A DNA stretch of 32,847 nt from an uncultured Salinimicrobium sp. (GTDB lineage: Bacteria; Bacteroidota; Bacteroidia; Flavobacteriales; Flavobacteriaceae): positions 1 to 32,847 of the forward strand of contig CAMPKA010000028.1 in the NCBI GenBank assembly GCA_946887075.1, written 5' to 3'. Both the position numbers and the translations under genes were made by a program. The notes under the pieces are model-generated. The model had not been told where the DNA came from. It searched no databases and saw only the letters and a program-made list of their open reading frames with translations. This document shows positions 19,093-26,982 of the stretch, piece after piece; the first letter of the stretch is position 1, and each line of letters opens with the position of its first letter.

Positions 19093-19141
19093 CCCGAAAA
19101 TCGGGAGACCATTGTTTAACAAATTCTGCTCAAAGGCAGAA
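19093..19141 (+). promoter_or_regulatory. Paired hairpins in the pnp leader
   Basis: Two perfect short hairpins lie just before pnp: CCCGA-AAA-TCGGG at 19093-19105 and TTCTGC-TCAAAG-GCAGAA at 19124-19141, the latter ending 17 bases before the ATG. The 244-base gap between the rpsO terminator and pnp has no ORF and no exact TAnnTTTG box. PNPase controls its own mRNA through leader cleavage in enterobacteria, so a regulatory leader is plausible here, but this is inference. Confidence 0.4.
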
Positions 19142-19158
19142 ATAGAACTAAATTAATT

Positions 19159-21360
19159 ATGATTCCAAAAACATTTAAAGAGGTCATCGACCTGGGAGGA
19201 GGCAGAAGCATTTCCATCGAGACCGGAAAACTGGCCAAACAGGCGCATGGATCGGTCGTGGTCCAAATGGGCAATGCCATGATCCTCTGTACCGTTGTCT
19301 CGTCCTATACTCCGAGCACAATGGATTTCTTTCCCCTGACGGTCGACTATCGGGAGAAATTTGCTGCTGCAGGAAGATATCCCGGGGGATATTTCAAACG
19401 TGAGGCTCGTCCAAGCAGTGAGGAAATCCTGGTGATGAGACTGGTTGACCGCGTATTGCGCCCTCTGTTTCCATCTGATTACCGGTTCGAAACTCAGGTG
19501 ATGATCCAGCTCATGTCGCATGATGAGGAGGTGATGCCCGACGCTCTGGCAGGACTGGCAGCCTCAGCTGCGATTCAGCTGAGTGACATCCCGTTTGAAA
19601 CTCCAATATCAGAAGTTCGGGTGGCAAGGATCAATGGTGAGTTCGTAATCAATCCGAGCCGTACGCAACTTGAGAATGCCGATATAGACCTTATGGTTGG
19701 AGCTTCAGAGGATTCTGTGAGCATGGTGGAAGGAGAGATGGATGAATGTTCTGAAGAAGAAATGGCAGAAGCGATCAAGTTCGCTCACGAAGCCATTAAA
19801 GAACAATGCCGCGCTCAGGTCAGGCTTGCGGAAGCAGTCGGAAAAAAACCTGAAAGGGAGTATGAAAAAGCCCAGGAGGATGAGAGCATTCAACAAAAGA
19901 TCCATCAGGCGGCTTACCAGAAGGTTTACGATGTTGCAAAGCAGGCTTTGAGCAAACAGGATCGCAGCAACGCGTTCTCTGAAATCAAAGAGGAGGTAAA
20001 AGGTCTTTTTACCGAAGAGGAACAGGAAGAAAAAGCTGCTCTGATCTCAAAATATTATAAGGAAACCCATAAGGCTGCCATACGCGATCTGACCCTGAAG
20101 GAAGGAATACGTCTCGATGGTCGAAAGACCGATGAGATCCGTCCGATCTGGTGTGAGGTGGATTATCTTCCCTCTACCCACGGTTCTGCCGTTTTCACAC
20201 GGGGGGAAACGCAAGCTTTGGCAACAGTTACTCTGGGGACCTCCAGAGAGGCCAATCAGGTGGACCTGCCGACATATCAGGGAGAGGAAACCTTCTACCT
20301 ACATTACAATTTTCCACCCTTCTCCACAGGGGAGGCCTATCCAATCCGCGGTACATCAAGAAGGGAAATCGGCCACGGTAACCTGGCCCAACGGGCGCTA
20401 AAAGGCATGGTCCCTGACGATTCTCCATACACCATCCGGGTAGTGTCCGAAGTTCTTGAATCCAACGGTTCCTCTTCAATGGCAACTGTTTGTGCGGGAA
20501 CTATGGCCCTAATGGATGCAGGAGTAAAACTTAAAAAACCCGTTTCCGGTATCGCAATGGGTCTGATTTCCCAAGGGGAGGATTATGCTGTACTCTCTGA
20601 CATTCTGGGAGATGAGGATCATCTTGGGGATATGGACTTTAAAGTCACCGGAACCGCAGACGGAATAACTGCCTGCCAGATGGACATCAAAATCAAGGGG
20701 CTTTCATATGAAATTCTTGTCAAGGCTTTGAAACAGGCACGGGAGGGAAGACTTCATATCCTCAGCACCCTTACTGAAGCCATAGATGAGCCAAGAGCCA
20801 ATGTCAAACCTCATGCTCCGAAAATGGAGATCGTGGAGGTGCCGGGAGAATTTATCGGCGCCATTATTGGTCCTGGTGGAAAGGTGATCCAGGAAATGCA
20901 GAAAGAGACCGGAACAACTATCGTTATCGATGAGGTCGAGGATATCGGAGTGATTGAAATTCTAGGGGTAAACCAGGAAAAGATCGACGAGGTGAAGAAG
21001 CGGATCAAGGCGATCACCTTCAAACCGGAGGTTGGTAATGTATATGAGGTAAAGGTGGTAAAAATACTCGATTTCGGCGCTGTCGTGGAATACGCGGAAG
21101 CTAAAGGAAACGAAGTCCTCCTTCATATCAGTGAATTGGCCTGGGAAAGGACAGACAATGTCACCGACATTGTCAACATCGGAGATGTCATCGAGGTGAA
21201 GTACTTTGGAATCGATCCCAAGACGAGGAAACCGAAGGTCTCCAGAAAGGCCCTTTTGAAAAAACCAGAAGGTTTTTCACCACGACCTCCAAGAGAGGGT
21301 GGTCGAGGTGGCCGGGATAACAATCGTGGCAAACGCGATGACCGCAGAGGCCGAGAATAA
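19159..21360 (+). CDS. pnp: Polynucleotide phosphorylase
   Basis: The 733-residue protein has the full PNPase order: RNase PH-like core 1 ([20 protein letters not shown]), an alpha-helical linker (about residues 210-310), catalytic core 2 ([51 protein letters not shown]), a KH domain with the loop [13 protein letters not shown] near residue 575, an S1 domain ([30 protein letters not shown]) and a short Arg/Gly-rich tail. It degrades RNA 3' to 5' using phosphate and acts in mRNA turnover. The ATG at 19159 is the natural start and has only an A/T-rich upstream, as usual for this phylum. A strong terminator follows. Confidence 0.98.
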   Translation: MIPKTFKEVIDLGGGRSISIETGKLAKQAHGSVVVQMGNAMILCTVVSSYTPSTMDFFPLTVDYREKFAAAGRYPGGYFKREARPSSEEILVMRLVDRVLRPLFPSDYRFETQVMIQLMSHDEEVMPDALAGLAASAAIQLSDIPFETPISEVRVARINGEFVINPSRTQLENADIDLMVGASEDSVSMVEGEMDECSEEEMAEAIKFAHEAIKEQCRAQVRLAEAVGKKPEREYEKAQEDESIQQKIHQAAYQKVYDVAKQALSKQDRSNAFSEIKEEVKGLFTEEEQEEKAALISKYYKETHKAAIRDLTLKEGIRLDGRKTDEIRPIWCEVDYLPSTHGSAVFTRGETQALATVTLGTSREANQVDLPTYQGEETFYLHYNFPPFSTGEAYPIRGTSRREIGHGNLAQRALKGMVPDDSPYTIRVVSEVLESNGSSSMATVCAGTMALMDAGVKLKKPVSGIAMGLISQGEDYAVLSDILGDEDHLGDMDFKVTGTADGITACQMDIKIKGLSYEILVKALKQAREGRLHILSTLTEAIDEPRANVKPHAPKMEIVEVPGEFIGAIIGPGGKVIQEMQKETGTTIVIDEVEDIGVIEILGVNQEKIDEVKKRIKAITFKPEVGNVYEVKVVKILDFGAVVEYAEAKGNEVLLHISELAWERTDNVTDIVNIGDVIEVKYFGIDPKTRKPKVSRKALLKKPEGFSPRPPREGGRGGRDNNRGKRDDRRGRE

Positions 21361-21381
21361 CCTATAATCAGGATAAGGAAG

Positions 21382-21411
21382 AACGCCCGGCATTGGCCGG
21401 GCGTTTTTTTT
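21382..21411 (+). terminator. Intrinsic terminator after pnp
   Basis: AACGCCCGGC and GCCGGGCGTT form a perfect 10-bp stem with a 4-base ATTG loop, followed by a run of eight T (the first two also in the stem). Confidence 0.95.
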
Positions 21412-21465
21412 GGTCCTGAGTTTCAGATGCTTAATGTTTGGGCAGGGATTATTAGCCAAAGAAGC

Positions 21466-21496
21466 TTTGTTTTTATTTAGATTGAATATACATTTG
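21466..21496 (+). promoter_or_regulatory. Consensus promoter of the TonB-dependent receptor gene
   Basis: TTTG at 21466-21469, a spacer of exactly 19 bases, then TACATTTG at 21489-21496: a full match to the Bacteroidota primary-sigma consensus. The start codon lies 33 bases after the box. The spacer is occupied by one arm of a near-perfect inverted repeat (separate entry). Confidence 0.7.
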
Positions 21497-21526
21497 CCCT
21501 CTATTTATAATCAATCCAAATAAAAA
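21470..21526. repeat. 16-bp inverted repeat bracketing the TonB-receptor -7 box
   Basis: The left arm TTTTTATTTAGATTGA (21470-21485) and the right arm TCAATCCAAATAAAAA (21511-21526) are complementary at 15 of 16 positions, with 25 bases between. The left arm fills the promoter spacer; the right arm ends 2 bases before the ATG. The single mismatch would be A-C in RNA. It looks like an operator pair for a dimeric regulator, or a leader control site. Confidence 0.7.
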
Positions 21527-21528
21527 TC

Positions 21529-23874
21529 ATGAGAATATTTCTAACCCTCTTTCTCTTTATTACCAGTCATACAGTACTAATGGCCCAAGATTCCAGTATA
21601 TCAGGAAAGGTCCTGGGACCCCAGCAGGAGCCCGTTCCTTTTGCCACAGTTAGCCTGCAAAACACCTCCTATACGACCCGAACTGATTTGGAAGGATCAT
21701 TCAATTTCCCTGAACTGCCTGCAGGAAATTATCTTCTCACAGTAAGTTCTACCGGATTCACCCCAACCACTCGGAAGATCCAACTGATGGAGGGGGAAGC
21801 CGCCGAAGTGATCATCGTCCTCTCAGAGGAGTTTCGGTCGCTCGAGGAGGTACTTATCACGACCAACCGAAGGGTGGAAACCCTGGATGAAGTTCCCTCC
21901 TCCGTATCTGTGCTAAACAGCCGACAAATTGAGAACCTCTCCATGACCAGCAATTCGGTAGCAGATATCATGAACGAGGTTCCCGGCCTGGCTCTCAGTA
22001 CCAGCCAGACAAGTAATACCGGGCAAACGTTACGAGGCCGAAAGATGTTGGTCCTGATCGACGGTATCCCACAATCCACTCCCCTACGAAACGGTAGTCG
22101 GGACATCAACACGATTGATCCCAATGTCATAGAAAGAATAGAGGTCATCAAGGGCGCCACGGCCATCTATGGAAATGGGGCGGATGGAGGCATTATCAAT
22201 TACATCACCAAGGATCCTGCTAGCAATGAGAAGCTCAGGAGTACAACGGAACTCGGTTCCGGCATATCTCTTGTCAATCCAGAACATACCATGAGTTCGG
22301 GACTCTCCCAAACCTTTTCCGGACAGCTTGGAAAACTGGGATATGTGGCCAACGGGAGCTACCGCCAAACTGGAGTTTTCAGGGATGCCAACAGCGAAAT
22401 TGTAGCTCCTTCCTACGGCCTGGGCGAGACGAACCAGTATAACCTCTTCTCCAAACTGAATTACAATTTCAATGAGGAAAATGTTCTTGAGGTCATGTAC
22501 AATTACTACAGCAGCAATCAAGACACGGAATATATTACCCAGAACGGGGTCTATGGAGAACGTCCGGCGATCGGAGTGATCGGAGAGGTTCCCGGAGTGG
22601 ACCAGGGGAACCGGTATAACCACAACGGACAACTTACCTACGATTCCTATGACCTGATAGGCGGGACCGATTTGAATCTTAACCTGTACTTCCAGGATTT
22701 TAAAACCGTTTATGCTTTTTCCCCTTTCTTCTACAACATAGAAACCGGTTATGAGGGTGGCCAATCGGCTATCGAATCCTCGAAGCTCGGTGCAAGGCTA
22801 AACCTGCGCACCTCCTACCAAATCGGCGATGAAATTTGGGGAGATCTCCTATACGGGCTTGATGTCCTGAATGATGTGACCTCCCAGACCTTAGTGGATG
22901 GTCGCGTCTGGGTTCCAGAGGTAGATATGACCAATCTTGCCCCTTACGCTCAGCTAAAAACGCTCTACAGGGATTTTGTCCTCAAAGCGGGGATTCGGGT
23001 TGAGAATATCAATATCGCGATTCCAGATTATACCACCATTTATATCTTTCCGTATGAGGGAACTCCGCAGGGTAACGTCGATGTAGAAGGAGGAGAACTC
23101 AAATACAACGCAACCACCTTTAACACCGGTCTGAGGTATAACAAATGGGACCTGTTTACACCATTTGTCAGTTTCTCACAGAGCTTCTCAATTGCCGATC
23201 TTGGAAGAACCCTTAGATCTGCGACAGAAAATACGGTAGGAAAGATATCCTCTGAAGCTGTGATAGCCAATAACTACGAAGTTGGATTCGACAGCTATTT
23301 CGGAAGAACTCGACTCAGTGGAGCTTATTTTGTAAGCACCTCTGAATTGGGGGCAACCTATCGGGAGGTCAATGGAATCTTTCAGATCGCCCGGCAACCC
23401 GAAAGAGTCTATGGCTTCGAATTCAGTGCCGATACCAGAATAAGCGATCATTGGAACCTTGGAAGTTCAATTTCCTGGACCGAAGGCAAGGTAGACAGCG
23501 AGGACGACGGGGAATACGAGACCTATATGAATGGTGACAGAATTCCGCCGCTGAAGGTGGTGAGTTACGTCGGATACGATGTTTTCGAAAAATTTAATCT
23601 CCGTCTTTCCCATATCTATAGTGGCAGCAGAGATCGTTTCGAACCAGGTACCGACGGGACCTATACCTATGGACAGGGTCCGGTGGAACCGATTAATCTT
23701 TTCAACCTGACTGGAACTTATCATCTGACCCCAAGCACCCAACTTGGTCTGGGAATAGAAAACCTGTTCAACGAGGACTATTACCTTCCCATCTCCCAGT
23801 GGGATGCCCGCCCGGACAATTATATCAAGGGCAATGGAGCGAGGCTCAGCCTTTCTCTGAAGGTCAGCATATAA
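21529..23874 (+). CDS. TonB-dependent outer membrane receptor, siderophore type
   Basis: The 781-residue protein has a signal peptide (residues 1-20, ending LMAQ), then a CarboxypepD_reg-like beta-sandwich (about 23-108, SGKVLGPQQEPVPFATVSLQ) typical of Bacteroidota receptors. A plug domain follows (about 115-225, including DVPSSVSVL-like DEVPSSVSVLNSRQIENL and IEVIKGATAIYGNGADGGIINYIT), then a 22-strand-type barrel (NLFNEDYYLPISQWDARP near the end). The plug and barrel resemble ferric-siderophore receptors rather than SusC-type glycan receptors, and no SusD gene is adjacent. Its downstream partner is a PepSY membrane protein, often found with iron uptake. Likely role: energy-dependent import of an iron chelate. 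The substrate cannot be told. It has its own consensus promoter with an inverted repeat around it. Confidence 0.92.
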   Translation: MRIFLTLFLFITSHTVLMAQDSSISGKVLGPQQEPVPFATVSLQNTSYTTRTDLEGSFNFPELPAGNYLLTVSSTGFTPTTRKIQLMEGEAAEVIIVLSEEFRSLEEVLITTNRRVETLDEVPSSVSVLNSRQIENLSMTSNSVADIMNEVPGLALSTSQTSNTGQTLRGRKMLVLIDGIPQSTPLRNGSRDINTIDPNVIERIEVIKGATAIYGNGADGGIINYITKDPASNEKLRSTTELGSGISLVNPEHTMSSGLSQTFSGQLGKLGYVANGSYRQTGVFRDANSEIVAPSYGLGETNQYNLFSKLNYNFNEENVLEVMYNYYSSNQDTEYITQNGVYGERPAIGVIGEVPGVDQGNRYNHNGQLTYDSYDLIGGTDLNLNLYFQDFKTVYAFSPFFYNIETGYEGGQSAIESSKLGARLNLRTSYQIGDEIWGDLLYGLDVLNDVTSQTLVDGRVWVPEVDMTNLAPYAQLKTLYRDFVLKAGIRVENINIAIPDYTTIYIFPYEGTPQGNVDVEGGELKYNATTFNTGLRYNKWDLFTPFVSFSQSFSIADLGRTLRSATENTVGKISSEAVIANNYEVGFDSYFGRTRLSGAYFVSTSELGATYREVNGIFQIARQPERVYGFEFSADTRISDHWNLGSSISWTEGKVDSEDDGEYETYMNGDRIPPLKVVSYVGYDVFEKFNLRLSHIYSGSRDRFEPGTDGTYTYGQGPVEPINLFNLTGTYHLTPSTQLGLGIENLFNEDYYLPISQWDARPDNYIKGNGARLSLSLKVSI

Positions 23875-23885
23875 ACCATCAATAA

Positions 23886-23916
23886 GGGCAGTCCATTATT
23901 CGGGCTGCCTTTTTTT
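23886..23916 (+). terminator. Terminator-like hairpin between receptor and PepSY genes
   Basis: GGCAGTCC (23887-23894) pairs with GGGCTGCC (23902-23909) through 8 bp including one G-T wobble, with a 7-base loop, followed by seven T (23910-23916). The T-run touches the ATG of the next gene at 23917. It may end the receptor message partly, or act as an attenuator. Confidence 0.8.
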
Positions 23917-24972
23917 ATGAACAACAGGACACTTCTCAAATATCACTCCTATGCAGGCCTCATCGCCGGGATATTCCTGATCCTCATGGGGATCTCTGGG
24001 GCTATTCTGGTGTTTCAGCATGACATTGAGGAGCTGCGCTGGAAATCCTATATTGAGCTGGAGGACTATGGCGGAAGGAACATTGATCGGGCTGTAAGAA
24101 GCGTTCAGGAACACTATCCCGGCTGGGATACAAGGCTTATCGAATTTGAGGAGGGGCAGGCTCTTATCTTCAACCTGAGAAGACCCACAGCGCGGCTTTT
24201 TGTTTTCGTGCATCCGACTTCAGGAGAGATCATCAAGGAGCTAAACGAACTCACCACCTTCACCAGATGGCTGCTCAAATTCCACTACTCATTTCAGGCG
24301 GGTGTGCCGGGTAGAATCCTGGTCTTAGTGGTGGGATGTCTGTTCCTGTTCTCCCTGGTTTCTGGCCTCTTCATTTACAGGCGATCCGTTATAAAGACCC
24401 TTACCTTCCGGACCAGGGTAGTTAGCAGAACCAGGCGATCCCTGTTTTCTTCGCTTCACAGGATCGTAGGAGTCTGGGCCATACTCTTGAATCTTCTGCT
24501 TGTGATCACAGGGCTTTTCCTGTCATACGCGGTGGTAACCGCAGCCCTGAATCCTGCTGCTCCCCCGGAGGCGCCTCCGGTTTCTGCTCCTGTCGAAACC
24601 ATTCTGGAAGAGCTCGGAGATTCCTATCCCGACTTCACTCCCACCTATATCAGGCTTCCCTATAACACTTCCGGATCTTTGACCGTCTATGGGATATACC
24701 CTGAGGATCCCTTCTATTTCTCTGAATTCTACAATACGATCAGCGCAGACTACACAACAGGAAGAATAACAGGGGTAACAAGAGTCAAAGATACAAGTCT
24801 CTGGACCAAATGGAACAGCATGTTGCTCCCGCTCCATTTCGGGCAGTATGGAGGAATATGGTCCAAATTGCTGTATTGCCTCATTGGACTATCCGGGCCC
24901 TTTCTTTCTGTTTCCGGCTTCCTTATCTGGCGCCTTGGAAAATCTTCAGGAACAGGCAGAAAGAAAAAATAA
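23917..24972 (+). CDS. PepSY-associated transmembrane protein (putative iron-siderophore reductase family)
   Basis: The 351-residue inner-membrane protein has four predicted spans: AGLIAGIFLILMGISGAILVF (13-33), ILVLVVGCLFLFSLVSGLFIY (about 130-150), VGVWAILLNLLLVITGLFLSY (about 184-204) and LLYCLIGLSGPFLSVSGFLIW (about 317-338). Histidines typical of the family lie at H10 (KYHSYAG), H123 (KFHYSF), H181 (LHRIVG) and H307 (PLHFGQYGG), which fits heme binding. Periplasmic PepSY-like segments follow spans 1 and 3. Family members next to TonB receptors are thought to reduce imported ferric siderophores; the exact role here is inferred from context. The start codon directly abuts the upstream hairpin U-run, so there is no room for a conventional ribosome-binding site. 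No terminator was seen after the gene. Confidence 0.88.
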   Translation: MNNRTLLKYHSYAGLIAGIFLILMGISGAILVFQHDIEELRWKSYIELEDYGGRNIDRAVRSVQEHYPGWDTRLIEFEEGQALIFNLRRPTARLFVFVHPTSGEIIKELNELTTFTRWLLKFHYSFQAGVPGRILVLVVGCLFLFSLVSGLFIYRRSVIKTLTFRTRVVSRTRRSLFSSLHRIVGVWAILLNLLLVITGLFLSYAVVTAALNPAAPPEAPPVSAPVETILEELGDSYPDFTPTYIRLPYNTSGSLTVYGIYPEDPFYFSEFYNTISADYTTGRITGVTRVKDTSLWTKWNSMLLPLHFGQYGGIWSKLLYCLIGLSGPFLSVSGFLIWRLGKSSGTGRKKK

Positions 24973-25066
24973 TTTCATTATCTTAGTTGTTTTGTAACAT
25001 TTTCTCCCTTTCATACGTATAACCATTACAAGCGTATTCACAATTAAAAATCCAAGGAGACGATAG

Positions 25067-25930
25067 ATGAGACAACTTAAAATTACGAAGCAGGTTACGA
25101 ATAGGGAGACTGCTTCGCTGGATAAGTATTTGCAGGAAATTGGAAAAGTTGACCTGATTACCGCCGATGAAGAAGTGGAACTGGCTCAACGAATAAAAGC
25201 AGGCGACGACCGGGCTTTAGAAAAACTGACCAAAGCCAATCTCAGGTTTGTGGTCTCAGTAGCGAAACAATATCAGAATCAGGGTCTGACTTTACCAGAC
25301 CTTATAAATGAAGGAAACTTGGGCCTGATCAAGGCAGCAAAGCGTTTTGACGAAACTCGTGGTTTTAAGTTCATTTCTTATGCGGTATGGTGGATCAGAC
25401 AGTCCATTCTTCAGGCACTGGCCGAACAATCGCGGATTGTTCGTTTGCCCCTGAACAAAATTGGGTCGATCAACAAGATCAATAAAACTTTTGCCTTTTT
25501 GGAGCAGTCCCATGAGCGGCCGCCGAGTGCTGAGGAGATCGCCAAGGAACTTGACATGACCATTAATGATGTCAAGGAATCGATGAAAAACTCCGGGCGC
25601 CACGTATCGATGGATGCCCCTCTGGTAGAGGGGGAAGACTCCAATCTTTATGATGTACTGCGATCAGGGGAATCCCCTAATCCGGACAAGGAATTGCTTC
25701 ACGAATCCTTGAGAACAGAAATTGAACGGGCGCTTGAGACGCTGACTCCGCGCGAGGCAGATGTTATCCGTCTGTATTTCGGACTTGGAGATCAACATCC
25801 GATGACCCTGGAAGAAATTGGCGAGACTTTTGATCTAACCAGAGAAAGAGTGAGGCAGATCAAGGAAAAAGCAATCAGAAGATTGAAACATACTTCGAGA
25901 AGTAAGATTCTTAAAACTTACCTCGGATAA
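25067..25930 (+). CDS. rpoD: Primary RNA polymerase sigma factor (RpoD/SigA)
   Basis: The 287-residue protein is a group 1 sigma-70 factor of the short Bacteroidota form. Region 1.2 is visible as [20 protein letters not shown], region 2 as [13 protein letters not shown] and [20 protein letters not shown], region 3 around [15 protein letters not shown], and region 4 as [27 protein letters not shown]. Region 1.1 and the non-conserved insert of E. coli RpoD are absent. It directs transcription from the TAnnTTTG promoters seen in this window. Unlike most genes here it has a good Shine-Dalgarno-like AAGGAGA 7 bases before the ATG. The 94-base upstream gap has no exact promoter box, only an ATACGTAT palindrome (25013-25020). 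Two terminator hairpins follow. Confidence 0.96.
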   Translation: MRQLKITKQVTNRETASLDKYLQEIGKVDLITADEEVELAQRIKAGDDRALEKLTKANLRFVVSVAKQYQNQGLTLPDLINEGNLGLIKAAKRFDETRGFKFISYAVWWIRQSILQALAEQSRIVRLPLNKIGSINKINKTFAFLEQSHERPPSAEEIAKELDMTINDVKESMKNSGRHVSMDAPLVEGEDSNLYDVLRSGESPNPDKELLHESLRTEIERALETLTPREADVIRLYFGLGDQHPMTLEEIGETFDLTRERVRQIKEKAIRRLKHTSRSKILKTYLG

Positions 25931-25934
25931 CGCT

Positions 25935-25989
25935 AACGACAGTTTTAGCCTGGCGTGATGAACCAGGTGTTCATAACTGTTCGTTTTTT
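25935..25989 (+). terminator. Terminator after rpoD
   Basis: AACGACAGTT (25935-25944) pairs with AACTGTTCGTT (25975-25985) with one bulged T, enclosing a CCTGG/CCAGG inner hairpin, followed by a T-run ending at 25989. Confidence 0.7.
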
Positions 25990-26003
25990 GATTGATTGAT
26001 GAT

Positions 26004-26036
26004 TGAACCCTGGAGAAATCCGGGGTTCATCTTTTT
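26004..26036 (+). terminator. Second terminator downstream of rpoD
   Basis: TGAACCCTGGA pairs with TCCGGGGTTCA through 11 bp (one G-T wobble) closed by a GAAA tetraloop, followed by TCTTTTT. It protects the convergent small gene at 26050-26175 from readthrough. Confidence 0.75.
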
Positions 26037-26049
26037 GAGCAGATTCCAC

Positions 26050-26175
26050 TCAGAAGGCGGCATTGCTTATAAAACTGATCGCCACTATAAAAATGAGGAT
26101 GATCAGCAAAACGATCGCCACGATACATCCGAGTCTACCATACTTTTTTTTGTCTCCAGGCTCCTGTACTTCCAT
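26050..26175 (-). CDS. Small single-span membrane protein, 41 residues
   Basis: Starting at the ATG at 26175, the product is a charged head (MEVQEPGDKKKYGRLG) followed by one long hydrophobic span (CIVAIVLLIILIFIVAISFI) and a short tail (SNAAF). The open frame extends further upstream, but the added part (CTFRRDIELK) is not convincing. A near-consensus TACCTTTA lies on the minus strand at 26205-26212, about 30 bases before the ATG. The gene sits between the double rpoD terminator and the rpe promoter region. No function recognised; the clean head-plus-helix pattern suggests a real small membrane protein. Chance hydrophobic ORF is the alternative. Confidence 0.5.
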   Translation of the reverse strand: MEVQEPGDKKKYGRLGCIVAIVLLIILIFIVAISFISNAAF

Positions 26176-26287
26176 AATTTTGGTTTTTAGCTCAATGTCT
26201 CTCCTAAAGGTACAAATAATTCCATTTTTAATCCCACATTCCATCAGGGACGGGTTTTCGCGGCAGGAGCGTTAAGATTATTCTTGT

Positions 26288-26295
26288 TACTTTTG
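26288..26295 (+). promoter_or_regulatory. Predicted -7 box for rpe
   Basis: TACTTTTG matches TAnnTTTG and ends 25 bases before the chosen rpe ATG. It lies inside the longer open frame that begins at 26284, which supports the downstream start. Confidence 0.55.
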
Positions 26296-26319
26296 CATTC
26301 CACTTACTTCTGTACGAGC

Positions 26320-26982
26320 ATGTCTGAAAAACGTATTTCCCCCTCAATCCTGGCTGCTGATTTTGCAAATCTGCAGCGCGATATCGATCTGGTGAACAAC
26401 AGCGAAGCGGACTGGTTTCATATAGATATCATGGATGGCGTCTTCGTCCCCAATATCTCCTATGGAATGCCTGTTCTGGAAGCCATTGGGCGTCATGCCA
26501 CCAAGCCTCTCGATGTTCACCTGATGATTGTTCAACCCGAGCGTTATATCAGGGAATTTGCAGTCTTGGGTTCGGAAATTCTTACCGTACATTATGAAGC
26601 CTCAACTCATTTACACCGCACCCTCCAGGAGATCAGAAAGCAAGGGATGAAGGCAGGAGTCGCACTGAACCCCCACACCCCCGTCCATCTGCTTGAGGAT
26701 ATTATTGAAGAACTGGACCTGGTCCTGATCATGAGTGTCAATCCGGGATTTGGAGGTCAGAAATTTATCGAAAACACCTATCGCAAAATTTCCCAGCTCA
26801 AGGACCTCATCGACAGGAACAATGCCTCTGTATTGATAGAGGTTGACGGAGGTGTGACGGATCTCAACGCAGCTCAGCTCTCAGCAGTGGGAGCAGATGT
26901 GCTGGTTGCGGGAAGTTTTGTTTTTAAGGCGGAATCTCCGCAGCAGACCATTAAAGATCTTAGGGCCCTTGCAAATTCCTGA
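26320..26982 (+). CDS. rpe: Ribulose-phosphate 3-epimerase
   Basis: The 220-residue TIM-barrel protein shows all the family signatures: ISPSILAADFANLQRDI at the N terminus, FHIDIMDGVFVPNIS with metal-ligand His and Asp, LDVHLMI, ALNPHTP, LIMSVNPGFGGQKFI and LIEVDGGV followed by ADVLVAGSFVF. It interconverts ribulose 5-phosphate and xylulose 5-phosphate in the pentose phosphate pathway. The frame is open 12 codons upstream, but MSEKRISPSIL is the normal start. The last 14 bases overlap the proposed start of the YpdA-like gene. Confidence 0.97.
   Translation: MSEKRISPSILAADFANLQRDIDLVNNSEADWFHIDIMDGVFVPNISYGMPVLEAIGRHATKPLDVHLMIVQPERYIREFAVLGSEILTVHYEASTHLHRTLQEIRKQGMKAGVALNPHTPVHLLEDIIEELDLVLIMSVNPGFGGQKFIENTYRKISQLKDLIDRNNASVLIEVDGGVTDLNAAQLSAVGADVLVAGSFVFKAESPQQTIKDLRALANS

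Noticed and set aside
22084..22764. A 226-codon open frame antisense to the TonB receptor
   Set aside because: The sense frame has clear plug and barrel motifs throughout; the antisense product looks random.
25013..25020. ATACGTAT palindrome upstream of rpoD as an operator
   Set aside because: Eight-base palindromes occur often by chance and there is no second copy or other support.
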